Of a DNA stretch of 64,000 nucleotides, positions 39,010 to 54,136 are shown in pieces; the stretch's first letter is position 1; each line of letters opens with the position of its first letter. The notes below the pieces were generated by a model, which was given only the letters and a program-made list of their open reading frames with translations, was not told the DNA's origin and did no database searches. This stretch comes from Ctena decussata. Lineage: Eukaryota; Mollusca; Bivalvia; Lucinida; Lucinidae. The stretch spans positions 68,050,123-68,114,122 of the forward strand of contig OZ022503.1 in assembly GCA_963989385.1 (NCBI GenBank), read 5' to 3'. The translations under genes were made by a program, and so were the position numbers.

Positions 39010-39805
39010 TTCGGGCTGAAACTAGTGCCAAATGAGAGGGTTGGGATAAACATTCAATTGACCATATGTGCCAAAAATTCTCGTTCTTTAGTTTTCGAGT
39101 TATAGCCCCTGGAAGTCGTAAACTGCACGACTTTGCCCTCGAATATCTCGACAACGGAGAAAGGAGAATTTCTGGGATTTTTTCCCAAGAAATATATGGG
39201 AATTATCTGTAATTTTAGCACAGTTTCAGAACGATTCGTGAAAGTCACCTTTTAAGAATAACTTCCACTGCAGGCCCATACATAAAAGTTTGCTCCTTTA
39301 TTACTCTGCACATGGACAATTATTTGCGCTGTTATTTGCCCCAGGCATGTACCTATGTAATTACCGTTTACAGTGCAAAGATGGATGTTATCGGTCGCTG
39401 AACGTCGGAGCAGTAGGCGTTTAATGCATTTTCCCATAGGGTCCAATGCAAAATTGACACCTCATTTTCTCCATTCTCAAGAGCTTTGAGTCTCTGCAAA
39501 ACATATACATGTGTAGACACAAATAAGTGAAATAGAATGAAGGCTATTTCAGCTTTAGCTTTTATTCCGTTTGGGAGCTAAAGTCGCACAAACTTTTGTT
39601 TACAAAAATTTCGATGGCCTATAGTTCGCAAGTTATGCAATCAGTTGACATAAGATTGTGCATGCATGTAGACATGTTAATGGCCTTTATATATGCCAAG
39701 TTTCAGATGGCTACCTACTCAGACAAGCAAGCAGTAGCGGTTTGAAATTTTCACAATTTGGGCTACACGTTCGGGACGATTCGTGACCTTAGGTGACTTG
39801 CACAA

Positions 39806-42800
39806 TTCGGGCTGAAACTAGTGCCAAATGCGAGGGATGGGATAAACATTCAATTGACCATATGTGCAAAAAATTCTCGTTCTTTAGTTTTCGAGTTATA
39901 GCCCCTGGAAGTCGTAAACTGCACGACTTTGCCCTCGAATATCTCGACAACGGAGAAAGGAGAATTTCTGGGATTTTTTCCCAAGAAATATATGGGAATT
40001 ATCTGTAATTTTAGCACAGTTTCAGAACGATTCGTGAAAGTCACCTTTTAAGCATAACTTCCACTGCAGGCCCATACATAAAAGTTTGCTCCTTTATTAC
40101 TCTGCACATGGACAATTATTCGCGCTGTTATTTGCCCCAGGCATGTACCTATGTAATTACCGTTTACAGTGCAAAGATGGATGTTATCGGTCGCTTAACG
40201 TCGGAGCAGTAGGCGTTTAATGCATTTTCCCATAGGGTCCAATGCAAAATTGACACCTCATTTTCTCCATTCTCAAGAGCTTTGAGTCTCTGCAAAACAT
40301 ATACATGTGTAGACACAAATAAGTGAAATAGAATGAAGGCTATTTCAGCTTTAGCTTTTATTCCGTTTGGGAGCTAGAGTCGCACAAACTTTTGTTTACA
40401 AAAATTTCGATGGCCTATAGTTCGCAAGTTATGCAATCAGTTGACATAAGATTGTGCATGCATGTAGACATGTTAATGGCCTTTATATATGCCAAGTTTC
40501 AGATGGCTACCTACTCAGACAAGCAAGCAGTAGCGGTTTGAAATTTTCACAATTTGGGCTACACGTTCGGGACGATTCGTGACCTTAGGTGACTTGCACA
40601 ATTCGGGCTGAAACTAGTGCCAAATGAGAGGGTTGGGATAAACATTCAATTGATCATATGTGCCAAAAATTCTAGTTCTTTAGTTTTCGAGTTATAGCCC
40701 CTGGAAGTCGTAAACTGCACGACTTTGCCCTCGAATATCTCGACAACGGAGAAAGGAGAATTTCTGGGATTTTTTTCCCAAAAAATATATGGGAATTATC
40801 TGTAATTTTAGCACAGTTTCAGAACGATTCGTGAAAGTCACCTTTTAAGAATAACTTCAACTGCAGGCCCATACATAAAAGTTTGCTCCTTTATTACTCT
40901 GCACATGGACAATTATTTGCGCTGTTATTTGCCCCAGGCATGTACCTATGTAATTACCGTTTACAGTGCAAAGATGGATGTTATCGGTCGCTGAACGTCG
41001 GAGCAGTAGGCGTTTCATGCATTTTCCCATAGGGTCCAATGCAAAATTGACACCTCATTTTCTCCATTCTCAAGAGCTTTGAGTCTCTGCAAAACATATA
41101 CATGTGTAGACACAAATAAGTGAAATAGAATGAAGGCTATTTCAGCTTTAGCTTTTATTCCGTTTGGGAGCTAAAGTCGCACAAACTATTGTTTACAAAA
41201 ATTTCGATGGCCTATAGTTCGCAAGTTATGCAATCAGTTGACATAAGATTGTGCATGCATGTAGACATGTTAATGGCCTTTATATATGCCAAGTTTCAGA
41301 TGGCTACCTACTCAGACAAGCAAGCAGTAGCGGTTTGAAATTTTCACAATTTTGGCTACACGTTCGGGACGATTCGTGACCTTAGGTGACTTGCACAATT
41401 CGGGCTGAAACTAGTGCCAAATGAGAGGGTTGGGATAAACATTCAATTGACCATATGTGCCAAAAATTCTCGTTCTTTAGTTTTCGAGTTATAGCCCCTG
41501 GAAGTCGTAAACTGCACGACTTTGCCCTCGAATATCTCGACAACGGAGAAAGGAGAATTTCTGGGATTTTTTCCCAAGAAATATATGGGAATTATCTGTA
41601 ATTTTAGCACAGTTTCAGAACGATTCGTGAAAGTCACCTTTTAAGAATAACTTTCACTGCAGGCCCATACATAAAAGTTTGCTCCTTTATTACTCTGCAC
41701 ATGGACAATTATTTGCGCTGTTATTTGCCCCAGGCATGTACCTATGTAATTACCGTTTACAGTGCAAAGATGGATGTTATCGGTCGCTGAACGTCGGAGC
41801 AGTAGGCGTTTCATGCATTTTCCCATAGGGTCCAATGCAAAATTGACACCTCATTTTCTCCATTCTCAAGAGCTTTGAGTCTCTGCAAAACATATACATG
41901 TGTAGACACAAATAAGTGAAATAGAATGAAGGCTATTTCAGCTTTAGCTTTTATTCCGTTTGGGAGCTAAAGTCGCACAAACTTTTGTTTACAAAAATTT
42001 CGATGGCATATAGTTCGCAAGTTATGCAATCAGTTGACATAAGATTGTGCGTGCATGTAGACATGTTAATGGCCTTTATATATGCCAAGTTTCAGATGGC
42101 TACCTACTCAGACAAGCAAGCAGTAGCGGTTTGAAATTTTCACAATTTTGGCTACACGTTCGGGACGATTCGTGACCTTAGGTGACTTGCACAATTCGGG
42201 CTGAAACTAGTGCCAAATGAGAGGGTTGGGATAAACATTCAATTGATCATATGTGCCAAAAATTATAGTTCTTTAGTTTTCGAGTTATAGCCCCTGGAAG
42301 TCGTAAACTGCACGACTTTGCCCTCGAATATCTCGACAACGGAGAAAGGAGAATTTCTGGGATTTTTTCCCAAGAAATATATGGGAATTATCTGTAATTT
42401 TAGCACAGTTTCAGAACGATTCGTGAAAGTCACCTTTTAAGAATAACTTCCACTGCAGGCCCATACATAAAAGTTTGCTCCTTTATTACTCTGCACATGG
42501 ACAATTATTTGCGCTGTTATTTGCCCCAGGCATGTACCTATGTAATTACCGTTTACAGTGCAAAGATGGATGTTATCGGTCGCTGAACGTCGGAGCAGTA
42601 GGCGTTTCATGCATTTTCCCATAGGGTCCAATGCAAAATTGACACCTCATTTTCTCCATTCTCAAGAGCTTTGAGTCTCTGCAAAACATATACATGTGTA
42701 GACACAAATAAGTGAAATAGAATGAAGGCTATTTCAGCTTTAGCTTTTATTCCGTTTGGGAGCTAGAGTCGCACAAACTTTTGTTTACAAAATTTCGATG

Positions 42801-42989
42801 GCCTATAGTTCGCAAGTTATGCAATCAGTTGACATAAGATTGTGCATGCATGTAGACATGTTAATGGCCTTTATATATGCCAAGTTTCAGATGGCTACCT
42901 ACTCAGACAAGCAAGCAGTAGCGGTTTGAAATTTTCACAATTTTGGCTACACGTTCGGGACGATTCGTGACCTTAGGTGACTTGCACAA
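39806..42989. repeat. Four-monomer duplicated block, right copy (M51-M54)
   Basis: Carries the marker series of M46-M49 in the same order, separated from it by the near-consensus B monomer M50 (39010-39805). With M50 included, the repeat unit is five monomers (3,982 bp). M52 has tttcatgc where M47 has tttaatgc. M54 has six t in gggattttttccc, plus gctagagtcg and a 1-bp loss in acaaaatttcg not found in M49, so similarity breaks down in this last monomer. Confidence 0.9.
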
Positions 42990-45900
42990 TTCGGGCTGAA
43001 ACTAGTGCCAAATGAGAGGGTTGGGATAAACATTCAATTGACCATATGTGCCAAAAATTCTCGTTCTTTAGTTTTCGAGTTATAGCCCCTGGAAGTCGTA
43101 AACTGCACGACTTTGCCCTCGAATATCTCGACAACGGAGAAAGGAGAATTTCTGGGATTTTTTCCCAAGAAATATATGGGAATTATCTGTAATTTTAGCA
43201 CAGTTTCAGAACGATTCGTGAAAGTCACCTTTTAAGAATAACTTCCACTGCAGGCCCATACATAAAAGTTTGCTCCTTTATTACTCTGCACATGGACAAT
43301 TATTTGCGCTGTTATTTGCCCCAGGCATGTACCTATGTAATTACCGTTTACAGTGCAAAGATGGATGTTATCGGTCGCTGAACGTCGGAGCAGTAGGCGT
43401 TTCATGCATTTACCCATAGGGTCCAATGCAAAATTGACACCTCATTTTCTCCATTCTCAAGAGCTTTGAGTCTCTGCAAAACATATACATGTGTAGACAC
43501 AAATAAGTGAAATAGAATGAAGGCTATTTCAGCTTTGGCTTTTATTCCGTTTGGGAGCTAAAGTCGCACAAACTTTTGTTTACAAAAATTTCGATGGCCT
43601 ATAGTTCGCAAGTTATGCAATCAGTTGACATAAGATTGTGCATGCATGTAGACATGTTAATGGCCTTTATATATGCCAAGTTTCAGATGGCTACCTACTC
43701 AGACAAGCAAGCAGTAGCGGTTTGAAATTTTCACAATTTTGGCTACACGTTCGGGACGATTCGTGACCTTAGGTGACTTGCACAATTCGGACTGAAACTA
43801 GTGCCAAATGAGAGGGTTGGGATAAACATTCAATTGACCATATGTGCCAAAAATTCTCGTTCTTTAGTTTTCGAGTTATAGCCCCTGGAAGTCGTAAACT
43901 GCACGACTTTGCCCTCGAATATCTCGACAACGGAGAAAGGAGAATTTCTGGGATTTTTTCCCAAGAAATATATGGGAATTATCTGTAATTTTAGGACAGT
44001 TTCAGAACGATTCGTGAAAGTCACCTTTTAAGAATAACTTCCACTGCAGGCCCATACATAAAAGTTTGCTCCTATATTACTCTGCACATGGACAATTATT
44101 TGCGCTGTTATTTGCCCCAGGCATGTACCTATGTAATTACCGTTTACAGTGCAAAGATGGATGTTATCGGTCGCTGAACGTCGGAGCAGTAGGCGTTTAA
44201 TGCATTTTCCCATAGGGTCCAATGCAAAATTGACACCTCATTTTCTCCATTCTCAAGAGCTTTGAGTCTCTGCAAAACATATACATGTGTAGACACAAAT
44301 AAGTGAAATAGAATGAAGGCTATTTCAGCTTTAGCTTTTATTCCGTTTGGGAGCTAAAGTCGCACAAACTTTTGTTTACAAAAATTTCGATGGCCTATAG
44401 TTCGCAAGTTATGCAATCAGTTGACATAAGATTGTGCATGCATGTAGACATGTTAATGGCTTTATATATGCCATGTTTCAGATGGCTACCTACTCAGACA
44501 AGCAAGCAGTAGCGGTTTGAAATTTTCACAATTTGGGCTACACGTTCGGGACGATTCGTGACCTTAGGTGACTTGCACAATTCGGGCTGAAACTAGTGCC
44601 AAATGAGAGGGTTGGGATAAACATTCAATGGACCATATGTGCCAAAAATTCTCGTTCTTTAGTTTTCGAGTTATAGCCCCTGGAAGTCGTAAACTGCACG
44701 ACTTTGCCCTCGAATATCTCGACAACGGAGAAAGGAGAATTTCTGGGATTTTTTCCCAAGAAATATATGGGAATTATCTGTAATTTTAGCACAGTTTCAG
44801 AACGATTCGTGAAAGTCACCTTTTAAGAATAACTTTCACTGCAGGCCCATACATAAAAGTTTGCTCCTTTATTACTCTGCACATGGACAATTATTTGCGC
44901 TGTTATTTGCCCCAGGCATGTACCTATGTAATTACCGTTTACAGTGCAAAGATGGATGTTATCGGTCGCTGAACGTCGGAGCAGTAGGCGTTTAATGCAT
45001 TTTCCCATAGGGTCCAATGCAAAATTGACACCTCATTTTCTCCATTCTCAAGAGCTTTGAGTCTCTGCTAAACATATACATGTGTAGACACAAATAAGTG
45101 AAATAGAATGAAGGCTATTTCAGCTTTAGCTTTTATTCCGTTTGGGAGCTAAAGTCGCACAAACTTTTGTTTACAAAAAAATGGATGGCCTATAGTTCGC
45201 AAGTTATGCAATCAGTTGACATAAGATTGTGCGTGCACGTAGACATGTTAATGGCCTTTACATATGCCAAGTTTCAGATGGCTACCTACTCAGACAAGCA
45301 AGCAGTAGCGGTTTGAAATTTTCACAATTTGGGCTACACGTTCGGGACGATTCGTGACCTTAGGTGACTTGCACAATTCGGGCTGAAACTAGTGCCAAAT
45401 GAGAGGGTTGGGATAAACATTCAATTGACCATATGTGCCAAAAATTCTCGTTCTTTAGTTTTCGAGTTATAGCCCCTGGAAGTCGTAAACTGCACGACTT
45501 TGCCCTCGAATATCTCGACAACGGAGAAAGGAGAATTTCTGGGATTTTTCCCAAGAAATATATGGGAATTATCTGTAATTTTAGCACAGTTTCAGAACGA
45601 TTCGTGAAAGTCACCTTTTAAGAATAACTTCCACTGCAGGCCCATACATAAAAGATTGCTCCTTTATTACTCTGCACATGGACAATTATTTGCGCTGTTA
45701 TTAGCCCCAGGTATGTACCTATGTAATTACCGTTTACAGTGCAAAGATGGATGTTATCGGTCGCTGAACGTCGGAGCAGTAGGCGTTTAATGCATTTTCC
45801 CATAGGGTCCAATGCAAAATTGACACCTCATTTTCTCCATTCTCAAGAGCTTTGAGTCTCTGCAAAACATATACATGTGTAGACACAAATAAGTGAAATA

Positions 45901-46966
45901 GAATGAAGGCTATTTCAGCTTTAGCTTTTATTCCGTTTGGGAGCTAAAGTCGCACAAACTTTTGTTTACAAAAAATTCGATGGCCTATAGTTCGCAAGTT
46001 ATGCAATCAGTTGACATAAGATTGTGCATGCATGTAGACATGTGAATGGCTTTATATATGCCATGTTTCAGATGGCTACCTACTCAGACAAGCAAGCAGT
46101 AGCGGTTTGAAATTTTCACAATTTGGGCTACACGTGCGGGACGATTCGTGACCTTAGGTGACTTGCACAATTCGGGCTGAAACTAGTGCCAAATGAGAGG
46201 GTTGGGATAAACATTCAATTGACCATATGTGCCAAAAATTCTCGTTCTTTAGTTTTCGAGTTATAGCCCCTGGAAGTCGTAAACTGCACGACTTTGCCCT
46301 CGAATATCTCGACAACGGAGAAAGGAGAATTTCTGGGATTTTTTCCCAAGAAATATATGGGAATTATCTGTAATTTTAGCACAGTTTCAGAACGATTCGT
46401 GAAAGTCACCTTTTAAGAATAACTTCCACTGCAGGCCCATACATAAAAGTTTGCTCCTTTATTATTCTGCACATGGACAATTATTTGCGCTGTTATTTGC
46501 CCCAGGCATGTACCTATGTAATTACCGTTTACAGTGCAAAGATGGATGTTATCGGTCGCTGAACGTCGGAGCAGTAGGCGTTTAATGCATTTTCCCATAG
46601 GGTCCAATGCAAAATTGACACCTCATTTTCTCCATTCTCAAGAGCTTTGAGTCTCTGCAAAACATATACATGTGTAGACACAAATAAGTGAAATAGAATG
46701 AAGGCTATTTCAGCTTTAGCTTTTATTCCGTTTGGGAGCTAAAGTCGCACAAACTTTTGTTTACAAAAATTTCGATGGCCTATAGTTCGCAAGTTATGCA
46801 ATCAGTTGACATAAGATTGTGCATGCATGTAGACATGTTAATGGCCTTTATATATGCCAAGTTTCAGATGGCTACCTACTCAGACAAGCAAGCAGTAGCG
46901 GTTTGAAATTTTCACAATTTTGGCTACACGTTCGGGACGATTCGTGACCTTAGGTGACTTGCACAA

Positions 46967-48559
46967 TTCGGGCTGAAACTAGTGCCAAATGAGAGGGTTG
47001 GGATAAACATTCAATTGACCATATGTGCCAAAAATTCTCGTTCTTTAGTTTTCGAGTTATAGCCCCTGGAAGTCGTAAACTGCACGACTTTGCCCTCGAA
47101 TATCTCGACAACGGAGAAAGGAGAATTTCTGGGATTTTTTCCCAAGAAATATATGGGAATTATCTGTAATTTTAGCACAGCTTTAGAACGATTCGTGAAA
47201 GTCACCTTTTAAGAATAACTTCCACTGCAGGCCCATACATAAAAGTTTGCTCCTTTATTACTCTGCACATGGACAATTATTCGCGCTGTTATTTGCCCCA
47301 GGCATGTACCTATGTAATTACCGTTTACAGTGCAAAGATGGATGTTATCGGTCGCTTAACGTCGGAGCAGTAGGCGTTTAATGCATTTTCCCATAGAGTC
47401 CAATGCAAAATTGACACCTCATTTTCTCCATTCTCAAGAGCTTTGAGTCTCTGCAAAACATATACATGTGTAGACACAAATAAGTGAAATAGAATGAAGG
47501 CTATTTCAGCTTTAGCTTTTATTCCGTTTGGGAGCTAGAGTCGCACAAACTTTTGTTAACAAAAATTTCGATGGCCTATAGTTCGCAAGTTATGCAATCA
47601 GTTGACATAAGATTGTGCATGCATGTAGACATGTTAATGGCCTTTATATATGCCAAGTTTCAGATGGCTACCTACTCAGACAAGCAAGCAGTAGCGGTTT
47701 GAAATTTTCACAATTTGGGCTACACGTTCGGGACGATTCGTGACCTTAGGTGACTTGCACAATTCGGGCTGAAACTAGTGCCAAATGAGAGGGTTGGGAT
47801 AAACATTCAATTGATCATATGTGCCAAAAATTCTAGTTCTTTAGTTTTCGAGTTATAGCCCCTGGAAGTCGTAAACTGCACGACTTTGCCCTCGAATATC
47901 TCGACAATGGAGAAAGGAGAATTTCTGGGATTTTTTTCCCAAGAAATATATGGGAATTATCTGTAATTTTAGCACAGTTTCAGAACGATTCGTGAAAGTC
48001 ACCTTTTAAGAATAACTTCCACTGCAGGCCCATACATAAAAGTTTGCTCCTTTATTACTCTGCACATGGACAATTATTTGCGCTGTTATTTGCCCCAGGC
48101 ATGTACCTATGTAATTACCGTTTACAGTGCAAAGATGGATGTTATCGGTCGCTGAACGTCGGAGCAGTAGGCGTTTAATGCATTTTCCCATAGGGTCCAA
48201 TGCAAAATTGACACCTCATTTTCTCCATTCTCAAGAGATTTGAGTCTCTGCAAAACATATACATGTGTAGACACAAATAAGTGAAATAGAATGAAGGCTA
48301 TTTCAGCTTTAGCTTTTATTCCGTTTGGGAGCTAAAGTCGCACAAACTTTTGTTTACAAAAATTTCGATGGCCTATAGTTCGCAAGTTATGCAATCAGTT
48401 GACATACGATTGTGCATGGATGTAGACATGTTAATGGCCTTTATATATGCCAAGTTTCAGATGGCTACCTACTCAGACAAGCAAGCAGTAGCGGTTTGAA
48501 ATTTTCACAATTTGGGCTACACGTTCGGGACGATTCGTGACCTTAGGTGACTTGCACAA
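46967..48559. repeat. M60-M61, related to M46-M47
   Basis: M60 has ttattcgcg, tcgcttaacg and gctagagtcg, as in M46 and M51. M61 has ttgatcat, ttctagttc and seven t, as in M47 and M52. The pair sits about 11.1 kb right of M46. M60 lacks gcgagggatggg and has private agctttagaac and atagagtcc. M61 has acaatggag and catggatg. This is a third, older member of the block family. Confidence 0.65.
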
Positions 48560-51500
48560 TTCGGGCTGAAACTAGTGCCAAATGAGAGGGTTGGGAAAAA
48601 CATTCAATTGACCATATGTGCCAAAAATTCTCGTTCTTTAGTTTTCGAGTTATAGCCCCTGGAAGTCGTAAACTGCACGACTTTGCCCTCGAATATCTCG
48701 ACAACGGACAAAGGAGAATTTCTGGGATTGTTTCCCAAGAAATATATGGGAATTATCTGTAATTTTAGCACAGTTTCAGAACGATTCGTGAAAGTCACCT
48801 TTTAAGAATAACTTCCACTGCAGGCCCATACATAAAAGTTTGCTCCTTTATTACTCTGCACATGGACAATTATTTGCGCTGTTATTTGCCCCAGGCATGT
48901 ACCTATGTAATTACCGTTTACAGTGCAAAGATGGATGTTATCGGTCGCTGAACGTCGGAGCAGTAGGCGTTTAATGCATTTTCCCATAGGGTCCAATGCA
49001 AAATTGACACCTCATTTTCTCCATTCTCAAGAGCTTTGAGTCTCTGCAAAACATATACATGTGTAGACACAAATAAGTGAAATAGAATGAAGGCTATTTC
49101 AGCTTTAGCTTTTATTCCGTTTGGGAGCTAAAGTCGCACAAAGTTTTGTTTACAAAAATTTCGATGGCCTATAGTTCGCAAGTTATGCAATCAGTTGACA
49201 TAAGATTGTGCATGCATGTAGACATGTTAATGGCCTTTATATATGCTTAGTTTCAGATGGCTACCTACTCAGACAAGCAAGCAGTAGCGGTTTGAAATTT
49301 TCACAATTTTGGCTACACGTTCGGGACGATTCGTGACCTTAGGTGACTTGCACAATTCGGGCTGAAACTAGTGCCAAATGAGAGGGTTGGGATAAACATT
49401 CAATTGACCATATGTGCCAAAAATTCTCGTTCTTTAGTTTTCGAGTTATAGCCCCTGGAAGTCTTAAACTGCACGACTTTGCCCTCGAATATCTCGACAA
49501 CGGAGAAAGGAGAATTTCTGGGATTTTTTTCCCAAGAAATATATGGGAATTATCTGTAATTTTAGCACAGTTTCAGAACGATTCGTGAAAGTCACCTTTT
49601 AAGAATAACTTCCACTGCAGGCCCATACATAAAAGTTTGCTCCTTTATTACTCTGCACATGGACAATTATTTGCGCTGTTATTTGCCCCAGGCATGTACC
49701 TATGTAATTACCGTTTACAGTGCAAAGATGGATGTTATCGGTCGCTGAACGTCGGAGCAGTAGGCGTTTAATGCATTTTCCTGTAGGGTCCAATGCAAAA
49801 TTGACACCTCATTTTCTCCATTCTCAAGAGCTTTGAGTCTCAGCAAAACATATACATGTGTAGACACAAATAAGTGAAATAGAATGAAGGCTATTTCAGC
49901 TTTAGCTTTTATTCCGTTTGGGAGCTAAAGTCGCACAAACTTTTGTTTACAAAAATTTCGATGGCCTATAGTTCGCAAGTTATGCAATCAGTTGACATAA
50001 GATTGTGCATGCATGTAGACATGTTAATGGCCTTTATATATGCCAAGTTTCAGATGGCTACCTACTCAGACAAGCAAGCAGTAGCGGTTTGAAATTTTCA
50101 CAATTTGGGCTACACGTTCGGGACGATTCGTGACCTTAGGTGACTTGCACAATTCGGGCTGAAACTAGTGCCAAATGAGAGGGTTGGGATAAACATTCAA
50201 TTGATCATATGTGCCAAAAATTCTAGTTCTTTAGTTTTCGAGTTATAGCCCCTGGAAGTCGTAAACTGCACGACTTTGCCCTCGAATATCTCGACAACGG
50301 AGAAAGGAGAATTTCTGGGATTTTTTTCCCAAGAAATATATGGGAATTATCTGTAATTTTAGCACAGTTTCAGAACGATTCGTGAAAGTCACCTATTAAG
50401 AATAACTTCCACTGCAGGCCCATACATAAAAGTTTGCTCCTTTATTACTCTGCACATGGACAATTATTTGCGCTGTTATTTGCCCCAGGCATGTACCTAT
50501 GTAATTACCGTTTACAGTGCAAAGATGGATGTTATCGGTCGCTGAACGTCGGAGCAGTAGGCGTTTAATGCATTTTCCCATAGGGTCCAATGCAAAATTG
50601 ACAACTCATTTTCTCCATTCTCAAGAGCTTTGAGTCTCTGCAAAACATATACATGTGTAGACACAAATAAGTGAAATAGAATGAAGGCTATTTCAGCTTT
50701 AGCTTTTATTCCGTTTGGGAGCTAAAGTCGCACAAACTTTTGTTTACAAAAATTTCGATGGCCTATAGTTCGCAAGTTATGCAATCAGTTGACATAAGAT
50801 TGTGCATGCATGTAGACATGTTAATGGCCTTTATATATGCCAAGTTTCAGATGGCTACCTACTCAGACAAGCAAGCAGTAGCGGTTTAAAATTTTCACAA
50901 TTTGGGCTACACGTTCGGGACGATTCGTGACCTTAGGTGACTTGCACAATTCGGGCTGAAACTAGTGCCAAATGAGAGGGTTGGGATAAACATTCAATTG
51001 ACCATATGTGCCAAAAATTCTCGTTCTTTAGTTTTCGAGTTATAGCCCCTGGAAGTCGTAAACTGCACGACTTTGCCCTCGAATATCTCGACAACGGAGA
51101 AAGGAGAATTTCTGGGATTTTTTCCCAAGAAATATATGGGAATTATCTGTAATTTTAGCACAGTTACAGAACGATTCGTGAAAGTCACCTTTTAAGAATA
51201 ACTTCCACTGCAGGCCCATACATAAAAGTTTGCTCCTTTATGACTCTGCACATGGACAATTATTTGCGCTGTTATTTGCCCCAGGCATGTACCTATGTAA
51301 TTGCCGTTTACAGTGCAAAGATGGATGTTATCGGTCGCTGAACGTCGGAGCAGTAGGCGTTTCATGCATTTTCCCATAGGGTCCAATGCAAAATTGACAC
51401 CTCATTTTCTCCATTCTCAAGAGCTTTGAGTCTCTGCAAAACATATACATGTGTAGACACAAATAAGTGAAATAGAATGAAGGCTATTTCAGCTTTAGCT

Positions 51501-52541
51501 TTTATTCCGTTTGGGAGCTAAAGTCGCACAAACTTTTGTTTACAAAAAATTCGATGGCCTATAGTTCGCAAGTTATGCAATCAGTTGACATACGATTGTG
51601 CATGCCTGTAGACATGTTAATGGCCTTTATATATGCCAAGTTTCAGATGGCTACCTACTCAGACAAGCAAGCAGTAGCGGTTTGAAATTTTCACAATTTT
51701 GGCTACACGTTCGGGACGATTCGTGACCTTAGGTGACTTGCACAATTCGGACTGAAACTAGTGCCAAATGAGAGGGTTGGGATAAACATTCAATTGACCA
51801 TATGTGCCAAAAATTCTCGTTCTTTAGTTTTCGAGTTATAGCCCCTGGAAGTCGTAAACTGCACGACTTTGCCCTCGAATATCTCGACAACGGAGAAAGG
51901 AGAATTTCTGGGATTTTTTCCCAAGAAATATATGGGAATTATCTGTAATTTTAGCACAGTTTCAGAACGATTCGTGAAAGTCACCTTTTAAGAATAACTT
52001 CCACTGCAGGCCCATACATAAAAGTTTGCTCCTTTATTACTCTGCACATGGACAATTATTCGCGCTGTTATTTGCCCCAGGCATGTACCTATGTAATTAC
52101 CGTTTACAGTGCAAAGATGGATGTTATCGGTCGCTGAACGTCGGAGCAGTAGGCGTTTAATGCATTTTCCCATAGGGTCCAATGCAAAATTGACACCTCA
52201 TTTTCTCCATTCTCAAGAGCTTTGAGTCTCTGCAAAACATATACATGTGTAGACACCAATAAGTGAAATAGAATGAAGGCTATTTCAGCTTTAGCTTTTA
52301 TTCCGTTTGGGAGCTAAAGTCGCACAAACTTTTGTTTACAAAAATTTCGATGGCCTATAGTTCGCAAGTTATGCAATCAGTTGACATAAGATTGTGCATG
52401 CATGTAGACATGTTAATGGCCTTTATATATGCCAAGTTTCAGATGGCTACCTACTCAGACAAGCAAGCAGTAGCGGTTTGAAATTTTCACAATTTGGGCT
52501 ACACGTTCGGGACGATTCGTGACCTTAGGTGACTTGCACAA

Positions 52542-53341
52542 TTCGGGCTGAAACTAGTGCCAAATGAGAGGGTTGGGATAAACATTCAATTGATCATATG
52601 TGCCAAAAATTCTAGTTCTTTAGTTTTCGAGTTATAGCCCCTGGAAGTCGTAAACTGCACGACTTTGCCCTCGAATATCTCGACAACGGAGAAAGGAGAA
52701 TTTCTGGGATTTTTTTCCCAAGAAATATATGGGAATTATCTGTAATTTTAGCACAGTTTCAGAACGATTCGTGAAAGTCACCTTTTAAGAATAACTTCCA
52801 CTGCAGGCCCATACATAAAAGTTTGCTCCTTTATTACTCTGCACATGGACAATTATTTGCGCTGTTATTTGCCCCAGGCATGCACCTATGTAATTACCGT
52901 TTACAGTGCAAAGATGGATGTTATCGGTCGCTGAACGTCGGAGCAGTAGGCGTTTAATGCATTTTCCCATAGGGTCCAATGCAAAATTGACACCTCATTT
53001 TCTCCATTCTCAAGAGCTTTGAGTCTCTGCAAAACATATACATGTGTAGACACAAATAAGTGAAATAGAATGAAGGCTATTTCAGCTTTAGCTTTTATTC
53101 CGTTTGGGAGCTAAAGTCGCACAAACTTTTGTTAACAAAAATTTCGATGGCCTATAGTTCGCAAGTTATGCAATCAGTTGAAACAAAAAAATTGTGCATG
53201 CATGTAGACATGTTAATGGCCTTTATATATGCCAAGTTTCAGATGGCTACCTACTCAGACAAGCAAGCAGTAGCGGTTTGAAATTTTCACAATTTGGGCT
53301 ACACGTTCGGGACGATTCGTGACCTTAGGTGACTTGCACAA
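52542..53341. repeat. M67, 800 bp monomer with A-rich insertion
   Basis: The consensus gttgacataagattg is replaced by gttgaaacaaaaaaattg near 53,177-53,194, a net gain of 3 bp. With a seven-t run the monomer is 800 bp, the longest in the window. It also has gttaacaaaa and catgcacc. M69 and M73 have the related gttgaaataaaattg together with the same gttaac change, so these three copies share ancestry at this segment. Confidence 0.8.
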
Positions 53342-54136
53342 TTCGGGCTGAAACTAGTGCCAAATGAGAGGGTTGGGAAAAACATTCAATTGACCATATG
53401 TGCCAAAAATTCTCGTTCTTTAGTTTTCGAGTTATAGCCCCTGGAAGTCGTAAACTGCACGACTTTGCCCTCGAATATCTCGACAACGGAGAAAGGAGAA
53501 TTTCTGGGATTGTTTCCCAAGAAATATATGGGAATTATCTGTAATTTTAGCACAGTTTCAGAACGATTCGTGAAAGTCACCTTTTAAGAATAACTTCCAC
53601 TGCAGGCCCATACATAAAAGTTTGCTCCTTTATTACTCTGCACATGGACAATTATTTGCGCTGTTATTTGCCCCAGGCATGTACCTATGTAATTACCGTT
53701 TACAGTGCAAAGATGGATGTTATCGGTCGCTGAACGTCGGAGCAGTAGGCGTTTAATGCATTTTCCCATAGGGTCCAATGCAAAATTGACACCTCATTTT
53801 CTCCATTCTCAAGAGCTTTGAGTCTCTGCAAAACATATACATGTGTAGACACAAATAAGTGAAATAGAATGAAGGCTATTTCAGCTTTAGCTTTTATTCC
53901 GTTTGGGAGCTAAAGTCGCACAAACTTTTGTTTACAAAAATTTCGATGGCCTATAGTTCGCAAGTTATGCAATCAGTTGACATAAGATTGTGCATGCATG
54001 TAGACATGTTAATGGCTTTATATATGCCAAGTTTCAGATGGCTACCTACTCAGACAAGCAAGCAGTAGCGGTTTGAAATTTTCACAATTTGGGCTACACG
54101 TTCGGGACGATTCGTGACCTTAGGTGACTTGCACAA

